A DNA stretch of 64,000 nt from Fragum whitleyi (lineage: Eukaryota; Mollusca; Bivalvia; Cardiida; Cardiidae), in assembly GCA_948146395.1 (NCBI GenBank), contig OX411543.1:37343058-37407057 (forward strand), read 5' to 3'. The notes below the pieces were generated by a model. It had not been told where the DNA came from, did not search any database, and was given only the letters and a program-made list of their open reading frames with translations. The number at the start of each line of letters is the position of its first letter. The stretch's first letter is position 1. Below, one piece after another: positions 24,043 to 38,180 of this stretch. Position numbers and translations under genes: made by a program.

Positions 24043-24805
24043 AGCTCCTCTGGCTGAAAGGCCAGGGAGCTATTGATATTTGAGAGTGTCAATTGTACTT
24101 GCATCTGCGTGTCTGTCACTCCGTAAAAATTCTACTTTGAACATTTTCACCATATTAAATATGAGATTGATTTAGATAAAAATTCACAGGAATGTTCATT
24201 AGGTGACCTTCTATCAGATTCATACAAAGATTTTAAATTGGGAGTGGCTAATTTCCATTTATGGTATATGGTGGCTGTCTCAGAAAATAATGAATTGATA
24301 TTGAGCAAACTTTACATTAATGATCCTTTTGTGATTTCTTGTCAGTCTTCAAAAAGATGTGTCTTGGATAAAATTAATGTAAATGTCAAAGTCAATGGGG
24401 GGGAGGGGGGGGGGGGGGGGGGGAGATAAATTCTCTATATGTTACTTGAATGTTCTTAGGGTAACACAGACGTAAAGTATGTGTTTTGGTAGCAGAGGTT
24501 TGGTTCATGTTATATAGTGAGAAATTTAGCTTATTTTCCCCTAGGAAATAAATTATGGACATCAACCAAAAGTCACTTGAATGATGCCTGGTTCACCCTT
24601 TATCATTCTCTTATAAAATATTGTTATAATGTAATTTGTGGTAGGGGTCATTTCCCCAATATATTATTATAAAGATAACTTTGAGACTTTTTCACAATCC
24701 TTTTGATGGATATCAACCATACTTCACTTGAATTATCCTCGGGTGTCTGTTAATCAGATTATTGAACATTTTTGAAATCAAATTAAAAAAAGACTGACTT
24801 TGGCA
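24043..24805 (+). mobile_element. Diverged relative of the GGCCGAAAGGCC element, with poly(G)
   Basis: It starts AGCTCCTCTGGCTGAAAGGC, then CAGGGAGCTATTG, matching the 19621 element. Diverged units containing GGATATCAACC and CACTTGAATGAT follow. A G-rich run (about 24397-24423, one A near its start) interrupts it. The element runs directly into the left edge of the 42-bp satellite near 24810. Confidence 0.65.
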
Positions 24806-24809
24806 TAGG

Positions 24810-27800
24810 TCTTTCTCTGTTAAAAACACAGGTCCTCAGCCGTATCTACTCATTATCTTGTTTAACAACACTGTCCTCGTCCGTATCTACCCTGTAATCC
24901 CCTCTAACGCGCTAGACCTCATCCATATCTACCCCATAACCTCCTTTAACCAATGATGACCTTACCTGTATCCATGCCGTTATCTTTTTTAAATACATTG
25001 TCCTCAACCCTATCTACCTTTTAATTTTCTTAAGGGACATGGTCTTTATCCGTATCTACCCTCTAACCTCCTTTAACCATAGATGACCTTATCTGAAACC
25101 ATCCTGAAATCTTCTTTTAAATACATTGTCCTCAGCTGTATCTACCTTATAATTTTCTTTAGCGACACATTCTTTATCCGTATCTACCCTATAATCTCTT
25201 TTAACCACAAAGGTCCTCAGCCATATCTCCCCATAATCTACTATTATTCTGTAATCTCCTTTTAATGGCTTCATTCCCAGCCGAATCTACCATATAACCT
25301 CCTTTAACAATAGATGACCTTACCTGTATCTATTCTGTAATCTACTTTAAAGCCATTGTCCTCAGTCGTATCTACCTTATAATCTCCTTGAGGGACATGG
25401 TCTTTATCCATTGATACCCTATAATCTCTTTTAACCAATCAGGTCCTCATTCGTATCTACTCATAATGTCCTTAAACAACATTGCCCTCGTCCGTTTCTA
25501 CCTCGTAATGTCTTTAAACGCGCTAAGCTCTATCCGTCTCTCCCTTATAACCTCCTTTAACCATAGATGACCTTACCTGTATCCATCCACTAATTTCTTT
25601 AAAGACATTGTCCTCAGCCGTATCTACCTTAAATTCTCAATTAGCATCATAGTCTTTATCCGTATCTACACTATAATCTCTTTTAACCATACAGGCCCTC
25701 AGCCGTATCTACTCATAATCTCCTTTAACAACATTACCTCGTCTGTTTCTACCCTGTTATCCCCTCTAATGCGCTAAACCTCAGCCGTAGCTAACCCATA
25801 ACTTCCTTTAATCATAGATGACCTTACCTGTATCCATTCTGTAATCTTGAAATGCAATGTACTCAGCTGCATCTACCTTTAAATCTTCTATCGCGACATG
25901 GTCTTTATCCGTATCTACCCTATAATCTCTTTAAAAAACACAGGTCTTCAGCCGTATCTACTCATAATCTTTTTAACAACATTTTTCCCGTCTGTATCAA
26001 CCCTGTAATCCCCTCTAACACGCTAGACCTCATCCGTAACTACCCACAACCTCCTTTAACCATAGATGACTTTACCCGTATCCATTCTGTAATCTTTTTT
26101 TTAAAAAATGTCCTCAGCTGTATCTACCTTATGATTATCTTTAGGGACATGGTCTTTATCCGTATCTACCCTATATCCTCTTTTAACCACACAGGCCCTC
26201 AGCCATATCAACTCATAGTGACCTTAAACAACATTAGCCTCGTCCGTATCTACCCTGTTATGTCGTTTGACAGACCCCATCCGTATCTTCCTTATAACCT
26301 CCATTAACAAAAGATGACCTTACCTGTATCCATCCACTATTCGCTTTAAAGACAACGTCCTTAGTCGAATCTTCCTTAAATACTTCTTTAGCGACATAGT
26401 TTTTTTCCAAATCTACTAATTAATCTATCTTAACCACACATGTCCTCAGCCGTATCTATTTATCATCTCCTTAAAAAACATTGTCCTCGTCCGAATCTTC
26501 CCTGTAAGCCCCTTAAAACGCTAGACCTAAGCCGTACCTAGCATATTACACGTACCTTCCATATTACCTCCTTTAACCATGGATGACCTTATCTGAAACC
26601 ATCCTGAAATCTTCTTTTAAGACATTGCCCTCAGCCATGTCTACTTTATAACCTCCTTTTGGGATATGGCCTTTATCCGTATCTACACTTTAATGTCTTT
26701 AAACCACAGTGGTCTCAGCCGTATCTATTCATAATTTCCTTAAACACCCTTGTCCTAGTCTGTGTCTACCCTGTAATCAACTTTACGCACTAGACCTCAT
26801 CCGTGTCTACCCTTTTACCTCCTTTAACTAAAGATCACCTTAACTAAATTCATCCTGTAATCTCCTTTAAATACAGTGTTCTCGGCCGTATATACCTTTA
26901 AATTTTCTTTAGCGACATGGTCTTTATCCGTATCTACCCTATAATCTCTTTTTACCACAAAGGTCCTCAGCCGTATCTACTCATCATCAGGCTTCAACAA
27001 CATTGTCCTCGTCCGTATCTACCCTTTTATGTATTTTGACGCCCTGTATTCTTCTTTAACGTGCTTGACCTCAGCCGCACCTTTCCTTTCACCCCCTTTA
27101 CTCTAAATCTCCTAAAAAACATTGTCCTCGTCCGTATCTACCCTTTTAGCTCTTTTAACCAGACATGTCCGCATCCGTATCTACCCTATATCCTTCTTTA
27201 AACATAGATGACCTAACCTGTATCCAACCTGAAATCTCTTTAAAGACATTGTCCTCGGCCATATCTACCTTAAATTCTCCTTTAGCGACATAGTCTTTAT
27301 CCGAATCTACACTTTAATCTCTTAAAACCACACAGGACCTCAGTCGTATCTACCCATAATCTCATAAAACAACATTGACCTCGTATTTACCTTTTAACCT
27401 ACTTTAAACAAGGATGACCTTATCAGTATCTACACTTTAATTTCTTTAAACCACACTGGTCCTCAGCCGTATCTACTCATAATTTCCTTAAACAACATTG
27501 TCCTCGTCTGGACCAACCCTGTAACATCCTTTTACGCGCTAGACTAAAGCTGTATCTACCCTTTAACCCCCTTTAACAATAGATGACCTTACCTAAATCC
27601 ATTCTGTAATATCCTTTAAAGACATTGTCCTCAGCCGTATCTACCTTATAAACTCCTTATATGACCTTTCCTGCATCAATTCTGATATTGGCTTTTAATA
27701 AATTGTCCTCAGCCGTATCTATCTTTAAATCTCCTTAAGAAACATGATCTTTATCCGTATCTTCCCTATAACCTCCTTTAACCACAGATGACCTTACCTA

Positions 27801-30800
27801 TATCCACCCAGCAGCCTTTTAAAGACATTGTCCTCAGCCGTATCTACCTTATAATTTGCTTAAGCGATATGGTCTTTTTGCCGTATCTACCATATACTCT
27901 CTTTTAACCACATAGGTCCTCAGCCGTTTCTACTCATGATCTCCTCAATCAATATTGTCCTGGGCTGTATCCACCCTTTAATCTCCTTTAACGCGCTAGA
28001 TCTCATCCGTATCTACCCTTTTACCTCCTTTATCCATAGATGACCTAAGCTTTTTCAATCCTGTAATCTCCTTTGAAGAAATTGTCCTAAGCCATATCTT
28101 CCCTATAATCTCCTTTGGTGACATCGTCTTTTATTTGAATATACATGTATAATCTCTTTAAACCTCACAGTTTCCTAGCTCCTTCTTCTCATAATCTCCT
28201 TAAACAACATTGTCCTCCTCCGATTCTACCCCGTATTTCCCTTTTAGGCGGTAGACATTTCTTTTACTTTCTTTTAACCACACAGGTCCTTAGCCGTATC
28301 TACTCATTTTCTGAACAACATTGTCCTCGTCCGTATCTACCCTATAATCTCCTTTAAGGCGGTAAACATCAAGCGTATCAACCCTATAAACTCCCCTAAC
28401 TGTAGATGACCATACCTGTATCCTGCCTGTAATCATCTTTAAAGCCATTGTCCTCAGCTGTATGTACCTTAGAATCTCCGTTAGGAACATGGTCTTTATC
28501 GGTATTTTCCCTTTAATCTCTTTTAATCACACTTCGCCAGCCGTACCTAAACATAATCTACTTAAACAACCTAATCGTCCTTATAATTTTCTTAAGCGAC
28601 ATGGCCTTTATCCGTATGTACCCCATCATCTCTTTTTGCCACAAAGTTTCTCAGCCATATCTACTCAAAATCTGCTTAAACAACATTGTCCTCGTCCGTA
28701 TCTACCCTTAAATGTCTTTTAACGCGCAAGACCTCATCCGTATCTACCTTATAACAATCTTCAACCATGGATGACCTTATCTTCATCAATCCTGTAATCT
28801 CTTTAAAGGCATTGTCCTCGGCCGTTTCTATTTTAAATTCTCCTTTAACTACAAAGTATTTAGCCGTATCAACACTTTAATTTCTTTAAACCACACGGGT
28901 CCTCACCCGTTCTACTCATAATCTCCTTTAAAAACATTGTCCTATTCCGTATCTACCCTTTGATCTCCTTTAACGCTCTTGACCTCAGCCGTATCTACCC
29001 TATAACATCCTTTAACCATACCTGTATCTAGCCTGTAATCTCCTTTTAAGTTAATTGTCCTCAGAAATATCTACTTTATAATCTCCTTTTGGGGTATATC
29101 CTTTATCCGTATCTACCCTATAATCTCTAAAAACAAGACAGGTTCTGAGCTGTATCTACTCATACTCTCCTTTAAAGTCATTGTCCTTTTCCGTATCTAC
29201 CCCATAATTCATTTTAACCATCCATGTCTACAGCCGTATCTACCCTATAACCTCATATAAGCATAGATGAACTTACCTGTATCTCTCCTGTTATCTCTTT
29301 AAAGACATTGTCCTCAGTCGTATCTACCGCATGGTCTCGTTAAGCGACTAAGTCATTATCCGTATGTTCTCTATACTCTCTATAAACTACACACAGATCC
29401 GCAGCCGTATCTACTCATAATCTCCTTGAACAACATTGTCCTCATCTGTTTCTACCCTGTTATCTCCATTTACGCGCTAGATCCCAGCCGTATCTACCTT
29501 TTAACCTCCTTTAAACGAAGATGACCTTACCTGTATCCATCCTGTTATGTCCTTTAAAGCCATTGTCCTAAAAAATATCTACCTTATAATCTCCTTGAGG
29601 GACATGGTAATTATCCGTATCTACCCTATCATATCTACTATCCGCACAGGTTCTTAGCCATATTTACTCACAATTTCCATAAACAACATTGTCATCGTCC
29701 GTTTATACCCTGCTACATGTATGTTTTTTATCGTGCTAGACCCTTTCAGTATCTGACCTTTTACCTCCTTTAACCATAGATGACCTTAACTGTATCCATC
29801 CTGTATTTCTCTTTAAAGACATTGTCCTCAGCCGTATCTACCTTATTATATCCTTTAGTGACATAGTCTTTATCCGTTTCTACCCAATTATCACTTTTAA
29901 CCACACTGGCCCTCAGCCGTATCTACTCATAATCTCCTTAAACAAAATAGTCCTCGTCCGTATCTACCCTGTTATGTCTTTAAATGCGCTAGACCCCATC
30001 CGTATCTACCTTTGACCTCAATTAACCATAGATGACCTTAACTGTATCCATCCTGTAATCTCTTTAAAGACATTGTCCTCAGCCGTATCTACCTTATTAT
30101 ATCCTTTAGTGACATAGTCTTTATCCGTATCTACCCTACTATCACTTTTAACCACACTAGCCCTTCAGCCGTATCTACTCATAATCTCCTTAAACAACAT
30201 AGTCCTCGTCCGTATCTACCCTGTTATGTCTTTAAATGCGCTAAACCCCATCCGTATCTACCTTTGACCTCAATTTACCAAAGATGACCTTACCTGTATC
30301 CATCCTGTAATCTCTTTAAAGACATTGTCCTCAGCCGTATCTACCTTATTATATCCTTTAGTGACATATTAATTATCCTTATCTACCCTATGATCACTTT
30401 TAACCACACTGACCCTCAGCCGTATCTACTCATTATTTCCTTAAACAACATAGTCCTCGTCCGTATCTACCCTGTTATGTCTTAAAATGCGCTAAACCCC
30501 ATCCGTATCTACCTTTTACCTCAATTTACCATAGATGACCTTACCTGTATCCATCATATAATCTCTTTAAAGAAATTTTCCCCAGCCGTACCTACCTTTT
30601 TATATCATTTAGTGACATAGTTTTCATCCGTATCTACCCTATTATCACTTTTAACCACACTGGCCCTCAGCCGTATCTACTCATAATCTCCTTAAACAAC
30701 ATAGTCCTCGTCCGTATCTACCCTGTTATGTCTTTAAATGCGCTAAACCCCATCCGTATCTACCTTTGACCTCAATTTACCATAGATGACCTTAACTGTA

Positions 30801-33800
30801 TCCATCCTGTAATCTCTTTAAGGAAATTATCCTCAGCCGTATCTACCTTATTTTATCCTTGAGTGACATAGCCTTTATCCGTATCTACCCTATTACCACT
30901 TTAAAAAACACTGGCCCTCAGCCGTATCTACTAATAATCTCCTTAAACAACATAGTCCTCGTCCGTATCTACCCTGTTATGTCTTTAAATGCGCTAAACC
31001 CCATCCGTATCTACCTCTGACCTCAATTTACCATAGATGACCTTTCCTGTATCCAGCCTGTTATCCTCCTTAAATAAATTGTCCTCAGCCATACCTACCT
31101 TATTATATCCTTTAGTGACATAGTCTTTATCCGTATCTACCCTATTATCACTTTTAACAACACTGACCCTCAACCATATCTACTCATAATCTCCTTATAC
31201 AACATAGTCCTCGTCCGTATCTACCCTGTTATGTCTTGTAATGAGCTAAACCCCATCCGTATCTACTTTTGACCTCAATTTACCATAGATGACTTTACCT
31301 GAAATCATCCTGTAATCTCTTTAAAGACATTGTCCTCAGCCGTATCTACCTTATTATATCCTTTTGTGACATAGTTTTTATCCGTATCTACCCTATTATC
31401 ACTTTTAACCACACTGGCCCTCAGCCATACCTTCTCATAATCTCCTTAAACGACATAGTCCTCGTCCGTATCTACCCTGTTATGTCTTTAAATGCGCTAA
31501 ACCCCATCCGTATCTACCTTTGACCTCAATTTACCATAGATAACTTTACCTGTATCCATCCTGTAATCTCTTTAAAGACATTGTCCTCAGCCGTATCTAC
31601 CTTATTATATCCTTTAGTGACATAGTCTTTATCCGTATCGACCCTATTATCACTTTTAACCACACTGGCCCTCAGCCGTATCTACTCATTATCTCCTGAA
31701 ACAACATAGTCCTCGTCCGTATCTACCCTGTTATGTTTTTAAATGCGCAAAACCCCATCCGTATCTACCTTTGACCTCAATTTTCCATAGTAACCTTACA
31801 TGTATCCATCCTGTAATTCTCCTTAAATAAATCGTCCTCAGCCGTATCTACCTTATTATATCCTTTAGTGACATAGTCTTTATCCGTATCTACCCTATTA
31901 TCACTTTTAACCACACTGGCCCTCAGCCGTATCTACTCAAAATCTCCTCAAACAACATAGTCACCGTCCGTCTCTACCCTGTTATATCTTTTAATGCGCT
32001 AAACCCCATCCGTATCTACCTTTGACCATAATCTACCATTTAGGACCTAACCTGTATCCATCCTGTAATCTCTTTAAAGACATTGTACTCAGCCGTATCT
32101 ACCTCATTATATCCTTAAGTGACAGTCTTTATCTGTATCTATCCTATAACCACTTTAAACCACACTGGCCCTCAGCCGTATCTACTCATAATCTCCTTAA
32201 ATAACATAGTCCTCAGCCGTATCTACCCTGTTATGTTTTTAAATGCGCTAAACCCCATCCGTATCTACCTTTGACCTCAATTTACCATAGATGACCTTAC
32301 CTGTATCCATCCTGTAATCTCTTTAAAGACATTGTCCTCAGCCGTATCTACCTTATTATATCCTTTAGTGACATAATATTTATCCGTATCTACCCTATTA
32401 TCACTTTTAACCACACTGGCCCTCAGCCGTATCTACTAAAAATCTCCTCAAACAACATAGTCCTCGTCCGTATCTACCCTGTTATGTCTTTAAATGCGCT
32501 AAACCCCATCCGTATCTACCTTTGACCTCTATTTACCACACATGACCTTCACTGTTGCCATCCTATAATCTCTTTAAAGACATTGTCCTCAGCCGTATCT
32601 ACCTTATAATATCCTTTAGTGACATAGTCTTTATCCGTATCTACCCTATTATCACTTTTAACCACACTAGCCCTCAGCCGTATCTACTCATAATCAATTA
32701 AAAACAACATAGTACTCATCCGTATCTACCTTGTTATTTCTTTTAATGAGCTAAACCCCATCCGTATCTACTTTTGACCTCAATTTACCATAGATGACTT
32801 TACCTGAATCCATCCTGTAGTCTCTTTAAAGACATTGTCCTCAGCCGTATCTACCTTATTATATCCTTTAGTGACATAGTCTTTACCCGTATCTACCCTA
32901 TTATCATTTTTAACCACACTGGCACTCAGCCGTATTTACTCATAATCTCCTTAAACAACAAAGTCCTCGTCCGTATCTACCCTGTTATGTCTTTAAATGC
33001 GCTAAACCCCATCCGTATCTACCTTTGACCTCAATTTACCAAAGATGACCTTAACTGTATCCATCCTGTAATCTCTTTAAGGAAATTTTCCTCAGCCGTA
33101 TCTACCTTATTTTATCCTTGAGTGACATAGTCTTTATCCGTATCTACCCTATTACCACTTTAAACCACACTGGCCCTCAGCCGTATCTACTCATAATCTC
33201 CTTAAACAACATAGTCCTCGTCCGTATCTACCCTGTTATGTCTTTAAATGCGCAATACCCCATCCGTATCTACCTTTGACCTCAATTAACCATAGATGAC
33301 ATTACCTGTATCCATCCTGTTATCTCTTTAAAGACATTGTCATCAGCCGTATCTACCTTACTATATCCTTTAGTGACATAGTCTTTATCCGTATCTACCC
33401 TATTATCAATTTTAACCACACTGGCCCTCAGCCATATCTACTCATAATCTCCTTAAACAACATAGTCCTCGTCCGTATCTACCCTGTTATGTCTTTAAAT
33501 GCGCTAAACCCCATCCGCATCTACCTTTGACCTCAATTTACCATAGATGACCTTAACTGTATCCATCCTGTAATCTCTTTAAAGACATTGTCCTCAGCCG
33601 TATCTACCATATTATATCCTTGAGTGACAGAGTCTTTATCCGAATCTACCATATCATCACTTTAACCATCCTGGCCCTCAGCCGTATCTACTCTTTATCT
33701 CCTCAAACAACACAGTCCTCGTCCGTATCTACCCTGTTATGTCTTTAAATGCGCTAAACCCCATCCGTATCTACCTTTGACCTCAATTTACCATAGATGA

Positions 33801-36800
33801 CCTTACCTGTATCCATCCTGTAATCTCTTTAAATACATTGTCCTCAGCCGTATCCACCTTATAATATCCTTTAGTGACATAGTCTTTATCCGTATCTACC
33901 CTATAATCACTTTTAACCATACTGGCCCTCAGCCGTATCTACTCATTATAATCTTAAGCAACATAGTCCTCGTCCGTATCTACCCAGTTAGGTCTTTAAA
34001 TGCGGTAAACCCCATCCGTATCTACCTTTGACCTCAATTTACCATAGATGACCTTACCTGTATCCGTCCTGTAATCTCTTTAAAGACATTGGCTTCAGCC
34101 GTATCTACCTTATTATATCCTTAAATGACATAGTCTTTATCCGTATCCACCATATAATCACTTTAAACCACACTGACCCTCAGCCATATCTACTCATAAT
34201 CTCCTTAAACAACATATTACTCGTCCGTATCTACCCTGTTAAGTCTTTAGATGAGCTAAACCCCATCCGTATTTACTTTTGACCTCAATTTACCATAGAT
34301 GACCTTACCTGTATCCATCCTGAAATCTCTTTAAAGGCATTGTCCTCAGCCGTATCTACCTTATTATATCCTTTAGTGACATAGTCTTTATCTGTATCTA
34401 CCCTATTATCACTTTTAACCACACTGGCCATCAGCCGTATCTACTCATAATCTCCTTAAACAACATAGTCCTCGTCCGTATCTACCCTGTTATGTCTTTA
34501 CATGTGCTAAACGCCATCCGTATCTACCTTTGACCTCAATTTACCATAGATGACATTACCTGTATCCATCATATAATCTCTTTTAAGAAATTTTCCTCAG
34601 CCGTACCGACCTTATTATATCCTTTAGTGACATAGTTTTCATCCGTATCTACCCTATTATCACTTTTCACCACACTGGCCCTCAGCCGTATCTACTCATA
34701 ATCTCCTTAAACAACATAGTCCTCGTCCGTATCTACCCTGCTATGTCTTTAAATGCGCTAAACCCCATCCGTATCTACCTTTGACCTCAATTTACAATAG
34801 ATGATCTTTCCTGTATCCATCCTGTTATCTCTTTAAAGACATTGTCCTCAGCCGTATCTACCTTTTTATATCATTTAGTGACATAGTCTTTATCCGTATC
34901 TACGCTATTATTACTTTTAACCACACTGGCCCTCAGCCATATCTACTCATAATCTCCTTAAACAACATAGTCCACGTCCGTATCTACCCTGTTATGTTTA
35001 AATACGCTAAACCCCATCTGTATCTACCTTTGACCTCTATTTACCATATATGACCTTAACTGTATCCATCCCTTAATCTATTTTAAGACATTGTCCTCGT
35101 CCGAATCTACCCTGTTATCCTCTTCATAGCGCTAGACCTAAGCCGTATCTACCCCTTAAGCTCATTTAACAATAAATGACCTTGCCTGTATCCATCCTGT
35201 AATCTCCTTTCAAGACATTGTCATCAGCCGTATCTACCTTATTATATCCTTGAGTGACATAGTTTTTATCCGTATCTACCCTATTATCACTTTTAACCAC
35301 ACTGGCCCTCAGCCGTATCTACTCATAAACTCCCTTAACAACATAGTCCTCGTCCGCATCTACCCTGTTATGTCTTTAAATGCGCTAAACCCCATCCGTA
35401 TCTACCTTTGACCTCTATTTATCAGACATGACCTTAACTGTATCCATCCTGTAATCTCTTTGAATACATTGTCCTAAGCCGTATCTACCTTTTTATATCT
35501 TTTAGTGACATAGTCTTTATCCGTATCTACCCAATTATCACTTTTAACCACACTGGCACTCAGCCGTATCTACTCTTAATCTCCTTAAACAACATAGTCC
35601 TCGTCCGTATCTACCCTGTTATGCCTTTTAATGCGCTAGACCCAATCCGTATCTACCTTTGACCTAAATTAACCATAGATGACCTTAACTGTATCCATCC
35701 TGTAATCTTTTTAAAGACATTGTCCTCAGCCGTATCTACCTTATTATATCCTTTAGTGACATAGTCTTTATCCGTATCTACCCTATTATCACTTTTAACC
35801 ACACTAGCCCTTCAGCCGTATCTACTCATAATCTCCTTAAACAACATAGTCCTCGTCCGTATCTACCCTGTTTTGTCTTTAAATGCGCTAAACCCCATCC
35901 GTATCTACCTTTGACCTCAATTTACCATAGATGACCTTACCTGTATCCATCCTGTAATCTCTTTAAAGACATTGTCCTCAGCCGTATCTACCTTATTATA
36001 TCCTTTAGTGACATAATATTTATCCGTATCTACCCTATTATCACTTTTAACCACACTGGCCCTCAGCCGTATCTACTCAAAATCTCCTCAAACAACATAG
36101 TCCTCGTCCGTATCTACCCTGTTATGTCTTTAAATGCGCTAAACCCCATCCGTATCGACCTTTCACCTCTATTTACCACACATGACCTTCACTGTTGCCA
36201 TCCTATAATCTCTTTAAAGACATTGTCCTCAGCCGTATCTACCTTATTATATCCTTTGGTGACATACTCTTCATCCGTATCTACCCTATTATCACTTTTA
36301 ACCACACTGGCCCTCAGCCGTATCTTCTCATAATATCCTTAAAAAACATAGTCCTCAGCCGTATCTACCCTGTTATGTTATTAAATGCGCTAAACCCCAT
36401 CCGTATCTACCTTTGACCTCAATTTACCATAGATGACCTTTCCTGTATCCAGCCTGTAATTCTCCTTAAATAAATTGTCCTCAGCCGTACCTACCTTATT
36501 ACATAGTGACATAGTCTTTATCCGTATCTACCCTATTACCACTTTTAACAACACTGACCCTCAGCCATATCTACTCATAATCTCCTTAAACAACATAGTC
36601 CTCGTCCGTATCTCCTTTCAAGACATTGTTCTCAGCCATATCTTCTTTATAATCTCCATTAGGGACATATTCTTTATTCGTATCTACCCTATAATTTCTT
36701 TTAATTACATAGGTCCTTAGCCGTATCTACTCATAAACTCCCTTAAAAACATTGTGCTCGTCCGTATCTACCCTGTTATGTCTTTAAATGCGCTATACCC

Positions 36801-37440
36801 CATCCGTATCTACCTTTGACCTCAATTTACCATAGATGACCTTATCTGTATCCATCCTTTAATCTCTTTAAAGACATTTTCCTCAGCCGTATCTACCTTA
36901 AATTCCCCCTTAAGCGACATAGTCTTTATCCGTATCTACCCTATTATCACTTTTAACCACACTGGCCCTCAGCCGTATCTACTCATAATCTTCTTAAAAA
37001 ACAATTTCCTCGTCCGAATCTTACCTGAAATCCTCTTCATAGCGCTACCCCTAAGCCGTATCTACCCCTTAAGCTCATTTTATTAATAAATGACCTTATC
37101 TGTATCCATCCTGTAATCTCTTTTTAAGACATTGTACTCAGCCATATCTACTTTATAATCTCCATTAGGGTCATTCTTTATTCGTATATACCCTATAATC
37201 TCTTGTAACCACACAGGTCCTCAGCCGTATCTATTTATAATCTCGTTGAAAAACATTGTCCTCGTTCGTATCTACCCTGTAATCTCCTTTAACGCATGAG
37301 ACCTCATCTGTATCTACCCTTTTATCTTTTTTAAATACATTGGACCTTATCCGTATCTACGATATAATATCCTTTTATTACAAAATATCCCAGCTGTATC
37401 TATTTTACCTACCTGTGTACTTTCAGACCCTTTTCGGATC
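24810..37440. repeat. Satellite: hexameric 251-bp higher-order repeat of 42-bp monomers
   Basis: The basic monomer is about 42 bp with the core CCGTATCTACC, then a T/A-rich stretch with AATCTCCTTTAA. Six monomer types follow one another in fixed order, recognised by GATGACCTTACCTGTATCC, GTCCTCAGCCGTATCTACCT, GTCTTTATCCGTATCTACCC, GGCCCTCAGCCGTATCTACT, GTCCTCGTCCGTATCTACCC and AACCCCATCCGTATCTACCT, with lengths 43, 42, 42, 42, 42 and 40. The word CTGTTATGTC recurs at 30221, 30472, 30723, 30974, 31226, 31477 and 31728, spacing 251 or 252 bp. The array is equivalent to about 50 hexamers or 300 monomers. From about 29.7 to 36.9 kb copies are very similar; to the left the same order persists but copies are diverged. 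The 251-bp unit is not a multiple of three and stops are frequent, so it is non-coding. Confidence 0.95.
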
Positions 37441-38180
37441 TACTTAGCTTTATAATATGTGGGCCCAGATCATTCTACTTTAAATAGGGACCCTGTTTTG
37501 ATATCAACACAGTCGTAACTTTTTTTTATTGATTTAACTTCACTGACTTGACTAATGTCAGCGGTATTTTCTTTATTTCTATTTAACTGTACAAGACCCT
37601 GGTCGGATCTATTTTACCATCATACAAAAGTACCCGATAGTACCTATACTTGATTACTGAACCTTCATAAAAAATACATTACCCAAGCAGTATCTACCTT
37701 TCTTACCCTTGTAACTTTACAACACCTAAGCCGTATCTACTTAATTCAAGATTCTTAACTGTGATTATACAATACTGTATCTTTTCTTTATTCTATAACC
37801 TTAAGCTTTCATCGCAATCGAACTCAAATAAATAAGTATAAACTTGTTTTCAATAATCTGTATCGCTTAATTTACCTTATATTAAAAAGGACCTCTGCCT
37901 AAGCTGCTTTATACATCTTCCTTAACATTACATAGCATCTACTTCTATAAATTCCTCTACTATACATAAATGAGGATTATTTAACGTTTCCCTAACTATA
38001 TAAGACTCTAGCCGCATCTACTTGCATGCGTTCATTAATTCTAAAAGACGCCCGTCTCAAGTTCTTTTATAACACATGAACCAACCGATTCTAATTCATT
38101 AACCTACCTTTGCGATGAAAGACTCGAGCCGTATCTACTTATTTAGTTCCTTAATAAATAGTGACCCCAGTTGTATCTAC
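37441..38180. repeat. Decayed right edge of the 42-bp satellite
   Basis: Isolated cores such as AGCCGTATCTACTT, AGCCGCATCTACTTG and CAGTTGTATCTACTTG recur at irregular spacing with long unrelated AT-rich gaps. A SINE family D tail remnant (TTAAGCTTTCATCGCAATCG) lies at about 37801-37820. Confidence 0.65.

Noticed and set aside
25852..36720. Hydrophobic frames of 60-150 codons with a 14-residue periodicity in the satellite
   Set aside because: The 42-bp monomer is a multiple of three, which yields repeated peptides such as RIYPIISFN, but the 251-bp unit shifts frame every copy and stops are frequent. This is a by-product of the satellite.
24810..37440. A CRISPR-like look: short repeats at regular spacing
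   Set aside because: The spacers between cores are themselves related monomer sequence, not unique, and the DNA is clearly eukaryotic.
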